From: Apostichopus parvimensis
Lineage: Eukaryota > Echinodermata > Holothuroidea > Aspidochirotida > Stichopodidae
Reading direction: 5' to 3'
Assembly (NCBI GenBank): GCA_000934455.1
Contig: KN888013.1
Span: 32,693 to 56,922, forward strand
DNA length: 24,230 bases
Part shown: piece after piece, positions 9,422-18,187 of the stretch
Layout of the letters: every line of letters begins with the position of its first letter
Numbering within the stretch: position 1 is the first letter of the stretch
The notes under the pieces: generated by a model
What the model was told of the DNA's origin: nothing
Database searches by the model: none
Seen by the model: only the letters and a program-made list of their open reading frames with translations
Made by a program: the position numbers and the translations under genes

Positions 9422-10945
9422 CTTGCTTCATATTGATATTTCATATCCAGACAATGTGCACATGTAAGGTAGGTAGCCTTGCACTCTTATTAGTCCTTGA
9501 AGAAAGTGCAATGTGGGTAGTGTTAACTACATGTTCTCCATTGTCTCCTGTTAGTGCTACAATGCCCACAATCCTTGAGACAATGAATTGTGCCTGAGTC
9601 AATATGTTACAAGTACATAAATATTTTACACAAGTCTTTAGAGCTTAAAGTAACATCAGTATTGCACCCAACAACCACCACACACCCCCCCCCCCCCCCT
9701 CCACCTGCCTGCCTTCCTCTCACTGTTGCATTCCTTCAATACACAAATAATGAATTCCCAGATGATCAAGTAAAGATGCTCTCAAAGACTCAATATGACA
9801 AGAAAAGGAATTGTTAAGATTCAGTAATAATGATTGACAACTGTTTACTGTTGTTATTTGTAGCATTTTATCGAGAAGTAACATACAGTAAGATGCTTAC
9901 CAATTTCAAATGCCTAATTCCATTAAACCCGCATTTTAGACTTCTTAAACCTTTAATGACAGATTATTAGCCAAGAAGTCATCAACCCTTAGCAATCATT
10001 TTAATTCTCTTGTTCAGTCTCTTATTTTTTTTTTATTATTGATATGTATAAAATTTGATATGTAAAGTGTGTAGACTTTTTCTCGTCGAAAGTAAGGAAT
10101 CCCCTATACACCACAAACAGAATAGGACTGCATAGAAGATGAGCAAAGGAGAAAACATTAAACCTTTCAACAACGCATTCCGTAATGCTATGCATAATTA
10201 TCTAAGCCCTACAAAACGCTCAAAGCTACATAGGGCACCATGCAAACTAGTCGATTTTCATTGGCCATTTTATTGTCAATTTTTTTCTTTCTCTTTTTCG
10301 TTTTCTTTTTCGAGTTTGAGGCCCCCGAGAGAGGGCTGTCTCTTGAGACGGCAAAGTTCAACGCCTTTCGATAGAGGCCTTGCCCCAAGATACATGTGCG
10401 GGAGATATTTAAATACCATCTAAATATCATCTCTGTCTCCATGGCTACAGGACGGCTTTGAATAGAAATAGCAAAGTTATTGAAATTTGATAGAAACGAT
10501 TACATTTTTAAATATTAATTTTGCGAAACTCTGCTGCCACAATTTTAAGATTATTTTTTTTTGCTCATAATTGCTGGAGAACGACCTTTTTTTATATCTA
10601 GAAAGTGTGTGGTAAATAGTGTAAACGTAATATAAATTTCATAATCTAAATGGCAGTGACTGTATACTCTTATGTACAATATAATGAAGGAACATTTAAA
10701 TTTGAACAATTTCTTCTCTAATTCCTTTGGACTTAAGTTGACTTCAGTACGTACTTGCATACAAACTATCATTAATTTATCCTCAGGAAACGGACCATTA
10801 CTGACTCTGAAATGAGTCCTCCTACATTAATTTCTTCTGAAAACCACAGTCATGGTTGTATGAGTTTCTGCTTAGCTTAGCTCCCATAGGGAATTAAGAT
10901 CATACAGGTTAGAAGAAGAAGAAGAAAACTTGAAAGATAAAAATA

Positions 10946-11012
10946 ATGATGGCTGGTCTCCATTTTAAATTTCTTTTAAAGTTGATACTAACTCTCTGTA
11001 TTGCATTGGACA
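10946..11012 (+). CDS. Candidate signal-peptide first exon
   Basis: The start ATGATGG has A at -3 for both ATGs and G at +4 for the second. It encodes MMAGLHFKFLLKLILTLCIALD, a hydrophobic stretch of signal-peptide length. It then meets a near-consensus donor, GGACA|GTAAGT, in phase 1. Signal peptide exon plus phase 1 donor is the usual start of secreted and Ig-type receptor genes. The frame runs on to 11158 if unspliced (70 codons), where VDGTVTITC looks mildly Ig-like. No downstream partner exon was found on the plus strand, so this may be chance. Confidence 0.28.
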
Positions 11013-11348
11013 GTAAGTGTGTGTTTTTTCCATTAGTTGATGGCACAGTTACCATTACTTGCATGAAAGACTATAAAATCAAAAAAACCAGAGTAAAAGA
11101 TTGGTTTATGCAAGGAATATTCAAGGAGACAGTTCGTCATAGCTTAGAACTGTTATGATTGCTACAGATCTAAGATAATAAAAATACAAATGTAAACAGG
11201 ATGTATATACACCACCAGCACTGCCAGGTGTACATACCTACCATACTTGAAATGGGTACTGTCAACAGAGTACCCTGCAAATCCTTGGACACAACAGCAG
11301 AGTAATATAATGAGTACCATATGTAATGGGTACCATCAAACAAGTAAA

Positions 11349-12458
11349 CCCTGCAATTGTCTAGTCACCAGCAAAGCAACAGTTCAAATGAAGGTGAGTA
11401 CCATACCACCAACTGAGTCACTTCAGCAATTTCCTAGACATCACTTAAGCAACAGACCAGACTGTTGAAAGGGTGAAATAACAAACGAAAAATACTCAAA
11501 ATTAATATTCCTTTTCAAAACATGACAATTCAATATATATCTGTGGGGTTACTACTTTTCTGCCCAGTTGATCAGAATGTAACTACCATGTGGTACCAAT
11601 ATCACCATCAATGCTGATAACAACCAGCACTCATTACATGTTATATATTATAATTTGGAGCCCAGTCAAGCATTCTGGAAACAAGCTCTCTGCTTCTGTA
11701 TGGTACTACTATAAATTATATAAACTGCGGAAATCTTGATTGTTTCATTCACACATCGTTATTCTGGTACAGATATTACCAGGACTGTTTATAATTAAAC
11801 ACTCTAGTTTGTTGTTAGCCTGATTATAATTAAACAGTCTTGTTTGTAGTTAGCCTAATTATCATTAAACACTCTTGTTTGTAGTTGTTTGTAGTTAGCC
11901 TGACTGCTCAGTGCTGTCTATGAAGCATCTGGCAACAAGCAATGCCATCGAATGGTGACAATAATTTGACATACTCTCTGCGTTTGTCACCACATGACAT
12001 CATGTCGGTCAGTCCATCTTGTAGCATTGTTACCTTCGCTGGTTACACGTCCAGTCTGCAGTCACCTTAGTTTGCGGCACCGGTCCATCCAGCCTTCTCA
12101 TATGGACGCAACGAACAGCAATGCAGATAGTGGTAACTTAGTTGTGTTACTAATTGTAGTACTCATAGCTGTAGTGATCTGTCATGTCTCGACCATCGGG
12201 TACTGATAAGTGGCATCCTATTACCATGATTGTTACACATAACATATCATAACATATCATAAACCTACAGCTATATTTCCATACCTGATGTAGGAATTAC
12301 ACATGACATCTGCAGTTCCCAGGACTAAACAAGTCCGTCCGGACAGGAAACTGGCATTGCGACGACGATCGATACCTGCATACGCACGTTATCTTCCGTT
12401 ACCATGGCTTCGACCTATCCATTCTCGACAGTTAAATTGCAATCCGATAATGATGATG
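11349..12458. repeat. Left copy of a 1.1-kb duplicated segment
   Basis: It matches 12509-13664 end to end in the same order, ending exactly at the assembly gap. Much of it is nearly identical to the other copy, but one block at about 11994-12206 differs at roughly 11% of sites. It contains a three-unit VNTR (about 11788-11900) of the TTAGCCTGATTATCATTAAA type. No gene is supported; a 70-codon open frame at 11994-12206 is discussed under rejected items. Confidence 0.93.
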
Positions 12459-12508
12459 NNNNNNNNNNNNNNNNNNNNNNNNNNNNNNNNNNNNNNNNNN
12501 NNNNNNNN
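12459..12508. other. Assembly gap (50 N)
   Basis: Exactly 50 undetermined bases lie between the two copies of the duplicated segment. The round number indicates a placeholder of unknown true size. Confidence 0.99.
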
Positions 12509-13664
12509 CCCTGCAATATGTCTAGTCACCAGCAAAGCAACAGTTCAAATGAAGGTGAGTACCATACCACCAACTGAGTCACTTCAGCAATTTCCTAGAC
12601 ATCACTTAAGCAACAGACCAGACTGTTGAAAGGGTGAAATAAAAAACGAAAAATACTCAAAACAGCAATATTCCGTTTCAAAACATGACAATTCAATACA
12701 TATCTGTGGGGTTACTACTTTTCTGCCCAGATGATCAGAATGTAACTACCATGTGGTACCAATATCACCATCAATGCTGATAACAACCAGCACTCATTAC
12801 ATGTTATATATTATACCTTGGAGCCCAGTCAAGCATTTCCTTCTGGAAAAAAGCTCTCTCCTTCCATATGGTACTACTATAAATTATATTAACGGCGGAA
12901 TTCTTGATAGTTTCATTCACACATCGTTATTCTGGTACAGATATTACCAGGACTGTTTATAATTAAACACTCTAGTTTGTTGTTAGCCTGATTATCATTA
13001 AACACTCTTGACTGTTGTTAGCCTGATTATCATTAAACACTCTTGTTTGTTGTTAGCCTGATTATCATTAAACACTCTTGTTTGTAGTTGTTTGTAGTTA
13101 GCCTGACTGCTCAGTGCTCTGTCTATGAAGCATCTGGCAACAAGCAATGCCATCGAATGTTGACAATAATTAGACAAACTCTCTCCTGTTCTCACGACAT
13201 GACATCATGTCGGTCAGTCCATCTGATAGCAGCGGTACCTTCACTGGTTACACGTCCTATCTGCAATCACCTTAGTTTGCGGCACCAGTCCATCCCGGCT
13301 TGTCATATGAACGTAACCAACAGCAATGCAGATAGTAGTAACTTAGTTGTGTTAATAGTTGTAGTACTCATAGCTGTAGTGATATTTCCTGTCTCGACCG
13401 TCGGGTACTGATAAGTGGCATCCTATTACCATGATTGTTACACATAACATATCATAACATATCATAAACCTACAGCTGTATTTCCATACCTGATGTAGGA
13501 ATTTACACATGACATCTGCAGTTCCCAGAACTAAACAAGTCCGTCCGGACAGGAAACTGGCATTGCGATGACGATCGATACCTGCATACGCACGTTATCT
13601 TCCGTTACCATGGCTTCCACCCATCCATTCTCGACAGTTAAATTGCAATCCGATAATGATGATG
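12509..13664. repeat. Right copy of the 1.1-kb duplicated segment
   Basis: It begins, right after the gap, with the sequence found at 11349 and ends with the GATAATGATGATG that closes the left copy, then continues into unique DNA toward FRS2. It is longer by 46 bp, partly from an extra VNTR unit (four units, about 12957-13102). It could overlap the FRS2 3' UTR. Confidence 0.93.
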
Positions 13665-13796
13665 ACAATAAAAACCTAGACACATTGTTATCTTCAGGAC
13701 CATCCAGCCACTGCCTGGTTTATCGTGTCTTGTCCAATAGGAAGAAAGCAATACAACAGGAATGATGGTAATAACGATACCAGTTTATATCTCAGG

Positions 13797-14795
13797 CTAT
13801 CTCGGCTGAACCGGTCCATCGTGTCTCGTCCGCCTGGAACTGACGTCGCCGTCGTTAATCTGTCTTTGGGAATTTGCTAAAGCCACAGTCTTGTTAGTGT
13901 CTATTACGGCGTAGACGTCGGACCCTTTGACGGGAGACTCTGTGTCGGCCAGTGGTGAGTTTGGGGTGTTGGGAGGTGTGCTACCAGAACTGGAACTGGT
14001 GGAACGCTGAGGGGCAGAACTGACCGTTCCATCCTCAAACGCCACCTGGATGTAATTCAGTTTTCCTTTCGGGGGAGACTGTATTATCATGTTGCTAACG
14101 CCTTGGTCGTGACCGACGTGTTCTTTACCTTCCATGTCGACAAGGTTTGCAAAGAACTTTTCCCCCTGTGGATTAACGCCGGCATCAAAGTTGAATTCGG
14201 AATCACTCTTGCCGTTGTTGAATCTAGCGCCGCCCATGGGCCCTCTCTGGTCTGGTATAGTGGAACGATGGGGTAATTCACCTTTCGTATCTAAGTTTGT
14301 GTAGTAAGAGGAAGGGGATGACGGAGGGTAGGCAACGGTTTTTGCCAAGTTTGGGCTATGAACCATAGGAGGAGGCCGGTCTAAATTCACATAGGATATG
14401 TTACTTTCACCCTGTCCGGGCTCGGATAGACGGTTCACCTCGGAACCTATCTCGACCAGCAGACCGGTCTTAACCTTCCTCGAATTTGGTTCTTGGGATA
14501 CTGTTTTGTTATCGTTCTCGTCGATTAAGCTCACTGGCTCTGGTGGACTTGAGGGCGCTACAGTTTCCACAACGCTGGCAGCTGCTTCCTCCGAATCGGC
14601 GACCTCGTACTCATTTTCTACTCTATCTACGTCCGTGGCCGCAACTTGAAGGCTTCCGTCTTCAATCACTGCATCGTCTTCATCCTGGCCGAGTTTAAGG
14701 TGGACGTAATTAAGAGACACCTTCTTGGTGGGATCCTTGGTGGTTGTGCCATTGGTGACTGCCCCCACAGGTCTAAACGGTGAATGGGTGGGTAC
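13797..14795 (-). CDS. FRS2: FRS2-like coding exon 3: phosphotyrosine effector tail and stop
   Basis: Encodes residues 208-539 and ends in TAG at 13799-13797. The acceptor TTCTAG|GTA follows a clear pyrimidine tract and keeps phase 0, so the exon starts VPTHSPFRP. The tyrosines in order are YVHL (237, codon at 14708), YEVA (270), YVNL (342, codon at 14393), YTNL (372, codon at 14303), YIQV (455, codon at 14054) and YAVI (502, codon at 13913). The EFNFD block before YIQV also matches vertebrate FRS2. The stretch TPPNTPNSPL between the last two sites parallels the ERK-site TP cluster in the same place in vertebrates. No canonical AATAAA was found just downstream on this strand, so the 3' UTR end is undefined; it may reach into the duplicated segment. 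Confidence 0.95.
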   Translation of the reverse strand, partial: VPTHSPFRPVGAVTNGTTTKDPTKKVSLNYVHLKLGQDEDDAVIEDGSLQVAATDVDRVENEYEVADSEEAAASVVETVAPSSPPEPVSLIDENDNKTVSQEPNSRKVKTGLLVEIGSEVNRLSEPGQGESNISYVNLDRPPPMVHSPNLAKTVAYPPSSPSSYYTNLDTKGELPHRSTIPDQRGPMGGARFNNGKSDSEFNFDAGVNPQGEKFFANLVDMEGKEHVGHDQGVSNMIIQSPPKGKLNYIQVAFEDGTVSSAPQRSTSSSSGSTPPNTPNSPLADTESPVKGSDVYAVIDTNKTVALANSQRQINDGDVSSRRTRHDGPVQPR

Positions 14796-16959
14796 CTAGA
14801 AGAAACAGAAAAACAGTTAGCAGAACTGATACTTTTAAACTTTCACGCAAATTTTGACCTCAAAAGATGTAATCAGATCTTACGGTAACTTTTAACATCA
14901 AATTATCTCGGTCAATTTTCTGTGAAAAATGTTACGCATCTGATACTTTAAACTAAAGGCCAACTGCCAAGCAAATTTTGATTTCAAAAGATGTAATCAG
15001 TTTCATAAGATCTTACAGTAACTTTTAACATCAAATTATTTCGGTCCATTTTCTATGAAAAATGTCACGCATCAACAAAACAAAGCTCTCAGTAGGTTCC
15101 TTGACGAGTGACGTACATCGATTTTAGATTGATAAACAAAATGGAATATCCGCAAAGATGAAAAGGATTTTTTAATACATTAGCAGACATTGAGAAGACA
15201 ATTGCTACGATAAATTCTTCTTTTTAGGGGTTTTTCATCCTTTGTACATAAAATCATACCGTGGTGCGTGGTGGACCGGTCTCCCTTATATCTGCTGAAT
15301 TGATGTACTCAATAGTTGGAGATTCGCTGCGTTCCATTATCGGAGTTGAGGCGTTTGCTCTGCTGGTCGGAGACACCGGGCTTGTCGGTCCAACCGACGT
15401 CGAAGAGGACGAGTTACGGCCGGCGATTCTTCCGTTGGTGGAGATTAAATGCGTCATGGACGTTGAATGGTTGTGAGGCAGATATGTCTGTAGTGTGTGA
15501 TTCTGCTGCTGCTGTTGTGAAGGTCCAGCATTGCTAGTGCTAGGAGTGTCCCCTTCGTTTGTGTTCAACTTGACCAGATCAAAAAGTTGTTTTGCGTTCT
15601 TGCACTTGAAAGCGTATATCCCTGCAATTTGAGAAGATAATATTGAAGATTTAGTATCTATCAAAAGTACAGACCCAACGTGACATACTCCACACATCAT
15701 AGGTAATGGTTGGTACTGAAGGAGGGAGTAAGGAGGGGGGGGGGGAAGGGGAGGGTTGTGGTCCATTGGGGCATAATTGTTTTACATTACCTCCAATGTC
15801 TGTATCAAATTGTGTGACAGACAGGCAAGCAGGGCAATTATGCCAACATAATCAACACCCTCAACTTCACTTTAGCTATTTACCCTGTTTCTTACCTCAA
15901 CCAGTGTATGGCAACTTGAATAAACAATGTTTTTACCTTAACTGGTGGTGGTACCTTGCAATGGCTCCTTATGTCCTTACCTACACTGTTGGCAAATTTA
16001 TCACAGCTCTTACCTGTACTTCCTATCAACCTAGGAGTTAAGTACTGTAGTAAGGTCACTACAATCTTACATGGGCTTTACATGGACTATAGTGGCACCT
16101 TGATTACAACAGTAAGATTCGAACCGATGAAACCCAAGTGCGAATCGAACGTCCTAGACACTTTGGGTGGTAGAATGAGAAGGGATGTCATTGATTGGGG
16201 GTCTGGTCATAGAGGGCGCACTGTGTAATAATACCAGACCACTCTAGACATCGTAGCGCGCATGCTGAGGTTGTGAGGAGACAGGTAAGCTAGGAGCAGG
16301 TGGTTAATAAATTTCTTACTGGTGTTGGCTTGTCTTTAGCTATTCATATTACAATTCTGCATGGGTAGTTATCTTCGTTCTTTACCTGGACTGGTAACTA
16401 CTGGCATTAGGCTACATTATGTTCAAACCTGGCCTGTCGGCACCTTGCATGGAAGGACATTTTTACCTGAAGTGGAAGCACCTTGCTTTAGCTTCATTGT
16501 ACCCAAACCTGGACTGATGACAACCTTTACATTAGTTCTTTATACTTGTCTTACTTGGACCAGTGACACTGTACTTCTTACAATCTATTTTCAAACCTTT
16601 ACATGCGGCACCCTGCATCGAACAATTGAGATTATTACCTGCATCTGTGGTACGTACCTTGCATTGAGTACATTTACTACAGTACTGTATGTGCGCTTAC
16701 CTGGACCAGTGGCACAACTTCTGCCGCTCTCAAATGAAAACAAGCCTGTGTCGAAACCATAGCGACGGAGGGACTTGAGGGGCCAACGGATGGGGTCCCC
16801 GTTCTTCTGATGGAGGACCAACTCCGTCCTGTTCACCTCTATCAGTCCTCTCCAGATAATCTCTCCCTGTTCGTTAATGTTCTTCACTTTAAACATATTT
16901 GTCGCCAGTTTGGACTTGACCCTTCCCGGGAGAGGACTGCACTGTATCTGATTGCCCAT
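13797..16959 (-). CDS. FRS2: FRS2/FRS3-like FGF receptor substrate (docking protein); join of 3 coding exons
   Basis: Lipid-anchored adaptor that binds activated FGF/Trk-type receptors and, once tyrosine-phosphorylated, recruits GRB2-SOS and SHP2 to drive Ras-ERK signalling. The spliced model is 16959-16701, 15621-15260 and 14795-13797, giving 1620 nt and 539 aa (human FRS2 is 508). Seen: MGNQIQC at the start (Gly2 N-myristoylation as in the family, Cys7 possibly palmitoylated); IRS-type PTB domain at about residues 20-105, including LRRYGFDTGLFSFESGR and GIYAFKC; a long Ser/Thr/Pro-rich tail; C-terminal blocks KLNYIQV (Tyr455), VYAVID (Tyr502) and RRTRHD, which match the vertebrate C-terminus. 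GRB2-type sites: YINS (Tyr192), YVNL (Tyr342), YTNL (Tyr372). SHP2-type sites: YVHL (Tyr237), YIQV, YAVI. Several SP/TP sites could be ERK targets. Both intron junctions are phase-consistent. Orthology to the FRS2/FRS3 ancestor is near certain; the symbol is given by family. Confidence 0.95.
14826..15073. repeat. Tandem duplication (114 + 134 bp) in FRS2 intron 2
   Basis: Unit 1 (14826-14939) and unit 2 (14940-15073) both start CTGATACTTT, share CAAAAGATGTAATCAG and CTTTTAACATCAAATTAT, and end CACGCAT or TACGCAT. Unit 2 has two insertions. The repeat starts about 30 bp upstream of the exon 3 acceptor on the minus strand, so it could duplicate branch-point sequence. Confidence 0.88.
15260..15621 (-). 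CDS. FRS2: FRS2-like coding exon 2: end of PTB domain and Ser/Thr-rich linker
   Basis: Encodes residues 88-207. The acceptor is TTGCAG|GG, after a pyrimidine-rich stretch, and the donor is ACG|GTATGA (phase 0). IYAFKCKNAKQLFDLV supplies the last strand and C-terminal helix of the PTB fold. A linker follows with a five-Gln run, Ser runs, and SP/TP sites such as SPVSPTS, STPI and SESPT. EYINS at Tyr192 is a GRB2-type YxN site, in the position of the first GRB2 site of vertebrate FRS2. The open frame upstream of the acceptor, which would read a proline run, is intron: it replaces no conserved segment and crosses a C-tract. Confidence 0.93.
15735..15745 (-). repeat. C-tract in FRS2 intron 1, upstream of the exon 2 acceptor
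   Basis: Eleven consecutive G on the plus strand (C on the coding strand), followed by further G-rich sequence, about 115 nt upstream of the exon 2 acceptor. Confidence 0.7.
16100..16165 (-). mobile_element. Degenerate tRNA-derived SINE head (possible)
   Basis: On the minus strand, GTGTCTAGGACGTTCGATTC, then a CGCACTTGGG stretch and GGTTCGAATCT, resemble the box A/anticodon region and box B of a tRNA-like SINE head. Box B is one base off consensus; box A is damaged. No SINE body or tail could be outlined. It sits inside FRS2 intron 1, in the interruption of the junction repeat. Confidence 0.35.
16200..16240. other. Short inverted repeat in FRS2 intron 1
   Basis: GGTCTGGT (16200-16207) and ACCAGACC (16233-16240) are perfect complements around a 25-nt spacer, giving a possible 8-bp stem. 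Confidence 0.4.
16701..16959 (-). CDS. FRS2: FRS2-like coding exon 1: myristoylation signal and N-terminal part of the PTB domain
   Basis: Encodes residues 1-86 plus the first base of codon 87. The ATG at 16959-16957 is preferred because it gives MG with a small uncharged N-terminus, as in vertebrate FRS2/3, and sits in a good Kozak context (GCCGACATGG). The frame stays open upstream for 18 codons with no ATG. The PTB half contains the FKVKNI strand, the ELVLHQ strand and RRYGFDTGLFSFESGR; the arginines here line the receptor-peptide groove in the family. The donor CCAG|GTAAGC is phase 1 and joins exon 2 to restore ATGPG-IYAFKC, equivalent to the vertebrate CQTGQGIFAFKC. The last ~20 bases of this exon form the end copy of the intron 1 repeat described separately. 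Confidence 0.94.
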
Positions 16960-17015
16960 GTCGGCGGTTACTATGGAGATGTTAGTCAAACAGAATCTAG
17001 TCTGTATCTTCACAT
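16960..17015 (-). other. FRS2: Probable 5' UTR part of FRS2 exon 1, with a minimal uORF
   Basis: A strong acceptor (TTTGAACAG|ATG after a T-rich tract, AG at 17017-17016) would make this exon begin at 17015, so at least one further 5' exon is expected upstream. The exon would then open with ATGTGA, a start codon directly followed by a stop. No ATG in the FRS2 frame lies here. Confidence 0.5.
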
Positions 17016-17635
17016 CTGTTCAAACATAAACAAAAAACAACAAAAAAATCATTCAAATGAAAAGAATAAAAGCGATTTAATAATCACTGTTGTTGGATAA
17101 CTATGTCACACAGAAATAATTGTCGATATAACCTCTCTCTGTTTTAACAGCTGGTGAGGATGCAGGAACAACTAGTTTGTATTGTTTATTAGTGCTCAAC
17201 AAAGAGACCTGTTAAGAGAATTACATGGCCAATATTAATCTTTGATATTAAGACTTTCGACAAATTCGTAAGACCGTGCACAAGTTACCCTAGCTCCTTG
17301 CCTAGCTCATTGCCAAGGATAACTGTATAGGCACAATAGTTAAGTTTGATATGTTTTAATGTCCTCAACTAATACAATTATTAATTTATTAATTAACACT
17401 TTATTGATAAGTTTGTTAATTATGGCAAATGGTGCGGAATGTGGTATGATATGACCATTTTACTTGATCAAGCATTTTTATTGCACAAGATCTTAATGTG
17501 GAATAAATACAGTTGAACAAGTGGGTTCCTAAAAGATGGAGATCTCTCATTAGAATTAGGCTTCATTCCTTTACGAATGAATAAATTTGGGAGGAAGAGG
17601 TGATGGACTTTGACCCAGAAGAGGGTTATCAATTT

Positions 17636-17651
17636 GGGGGGGGGGGGGGGG
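17636..17651. repeat. G16 homopolymer
   Basis: Sixteen consecutive G. The surrounding 17100-18100 shows no gene; a C-rich tract lies at about 17880-17905. Confidence 0.85.
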
Positions 17652-18103
17652 CAGAGTGTCAAATGTTACCAGTAAATATACCCTAGGTAGATGGGAAATA
17701 TGCAACGGTACAGAGCTGAAAACAGCTAGTTCACTTCCTGATGATGCGGTATAAATTATGCAGATTTCAAATCTGAGTAAACATATCACAGAATGACCAC
17801 AATTACGGGAGAGTACATGTGTCATATTCGCATTCATTCAAAACTATAGTCCAATATAAATTACAGTCATTGTTGACTCTCCTCCTCCCCCCCACCCCGC
17901 CCCCCTCATCCACAGCTTACAAATTACATCTTATTCGGAGAGCACACATCAGTGACTATTGTCCTCCCATACATGCAATGTGTGTAAGTTGGTACTATAC
18001 TGTACACAACAAAATATCTGCACATCTAATTTTCGTAATCTCCAAAATGGATCTGATACAACGACAACGACGATGATGCAGACACCACCTCATGCGTACT
18101 AAC

Positions 18104-18187
18104 CGGATCTCCGCAAAGCTGCGATTTCATTAATTCGGTTTTCTGGATGTGCCCAGAGAATGGAAATTTGCTGAGGGCAAGCGATGC
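18104..18187 (-). other. Candidate upstream (5') exon of FRS2
   Basis: An 84-nt segment bounded on the minus strand by AGCTTTTTCAG|GCATC and GATCCG|GTTAGT, about 1.1 kb upstream of exon 1. As a 5' UTR exon it carries a short ATG frame (MKSQLCGDP) that would end just after the junction. In another frame it is open throughout (ILWAHPENRINEIAALRR) and joins the FRS2 frame without a stop. Splice signals are good, but there is no homology evidence. It could also belong to another gene or be chance. Confidence 0.3.

Larger units (their letters stand above)
15885..16720 (-). repeat. Degenerate minisatellite derived from the FRS2 exon 1/intron 1 junction
   Basis: The real junction reads, on the plus strand, TTACCTGGACCAGTGGCAC (16697-16715). 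Diverged copies recur through intron 1 every 30-80 bp: TTACTTGGACCAGTGACAC (about 16551-16569), TTACCTGGACTGG (16382), AAACCTGGCCTGTCGGCACC (about 16425), TTACCTGAAGTGGAAGCACC (16463), AAACCTGGACTGATGACAAC (about 16505) and others. Many share a following CACCTTGCAT block. On the coding strand, copies keeping TTACCT carry AGGTAA, a donor core: 15892, 15933, 15977, 16010, 16382, 16463 and 16635, plus the true one at 16697. The array is interrupted at about 16095-16320 by other sequence. Confidence 0.72.

Noticed and set aside
9000-9444. Gly/Trp/Glu-repeat open frames on the minus strand
   Set aside because: By-products of the 17-20-bp minisatellite; the same repeat is open in all three minus frames.
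10139-10423. 94-codon ATG frame rich in Phe/Ser
   Set aside because: It crosses a T/C-rich simple tract, has no motifs, and the opposite strand is also open.
11994-12206. 70-codon open frame with a hydrophobic segment, preserved in both duplicated copies (also 13199-13411)
   Set aside because: About 18 of 23 differences are amino-acid changing, the proportion expected without selection, so coding function is unlikely despite the intact frame.
15622-15766. Extension of FRS2 exon 2 upstream (proline-run N-terminus)
   Set aside because: It lies upstream of a good acceptor that restores the conserved PTB sequence, and it translates the intronic C-tract.
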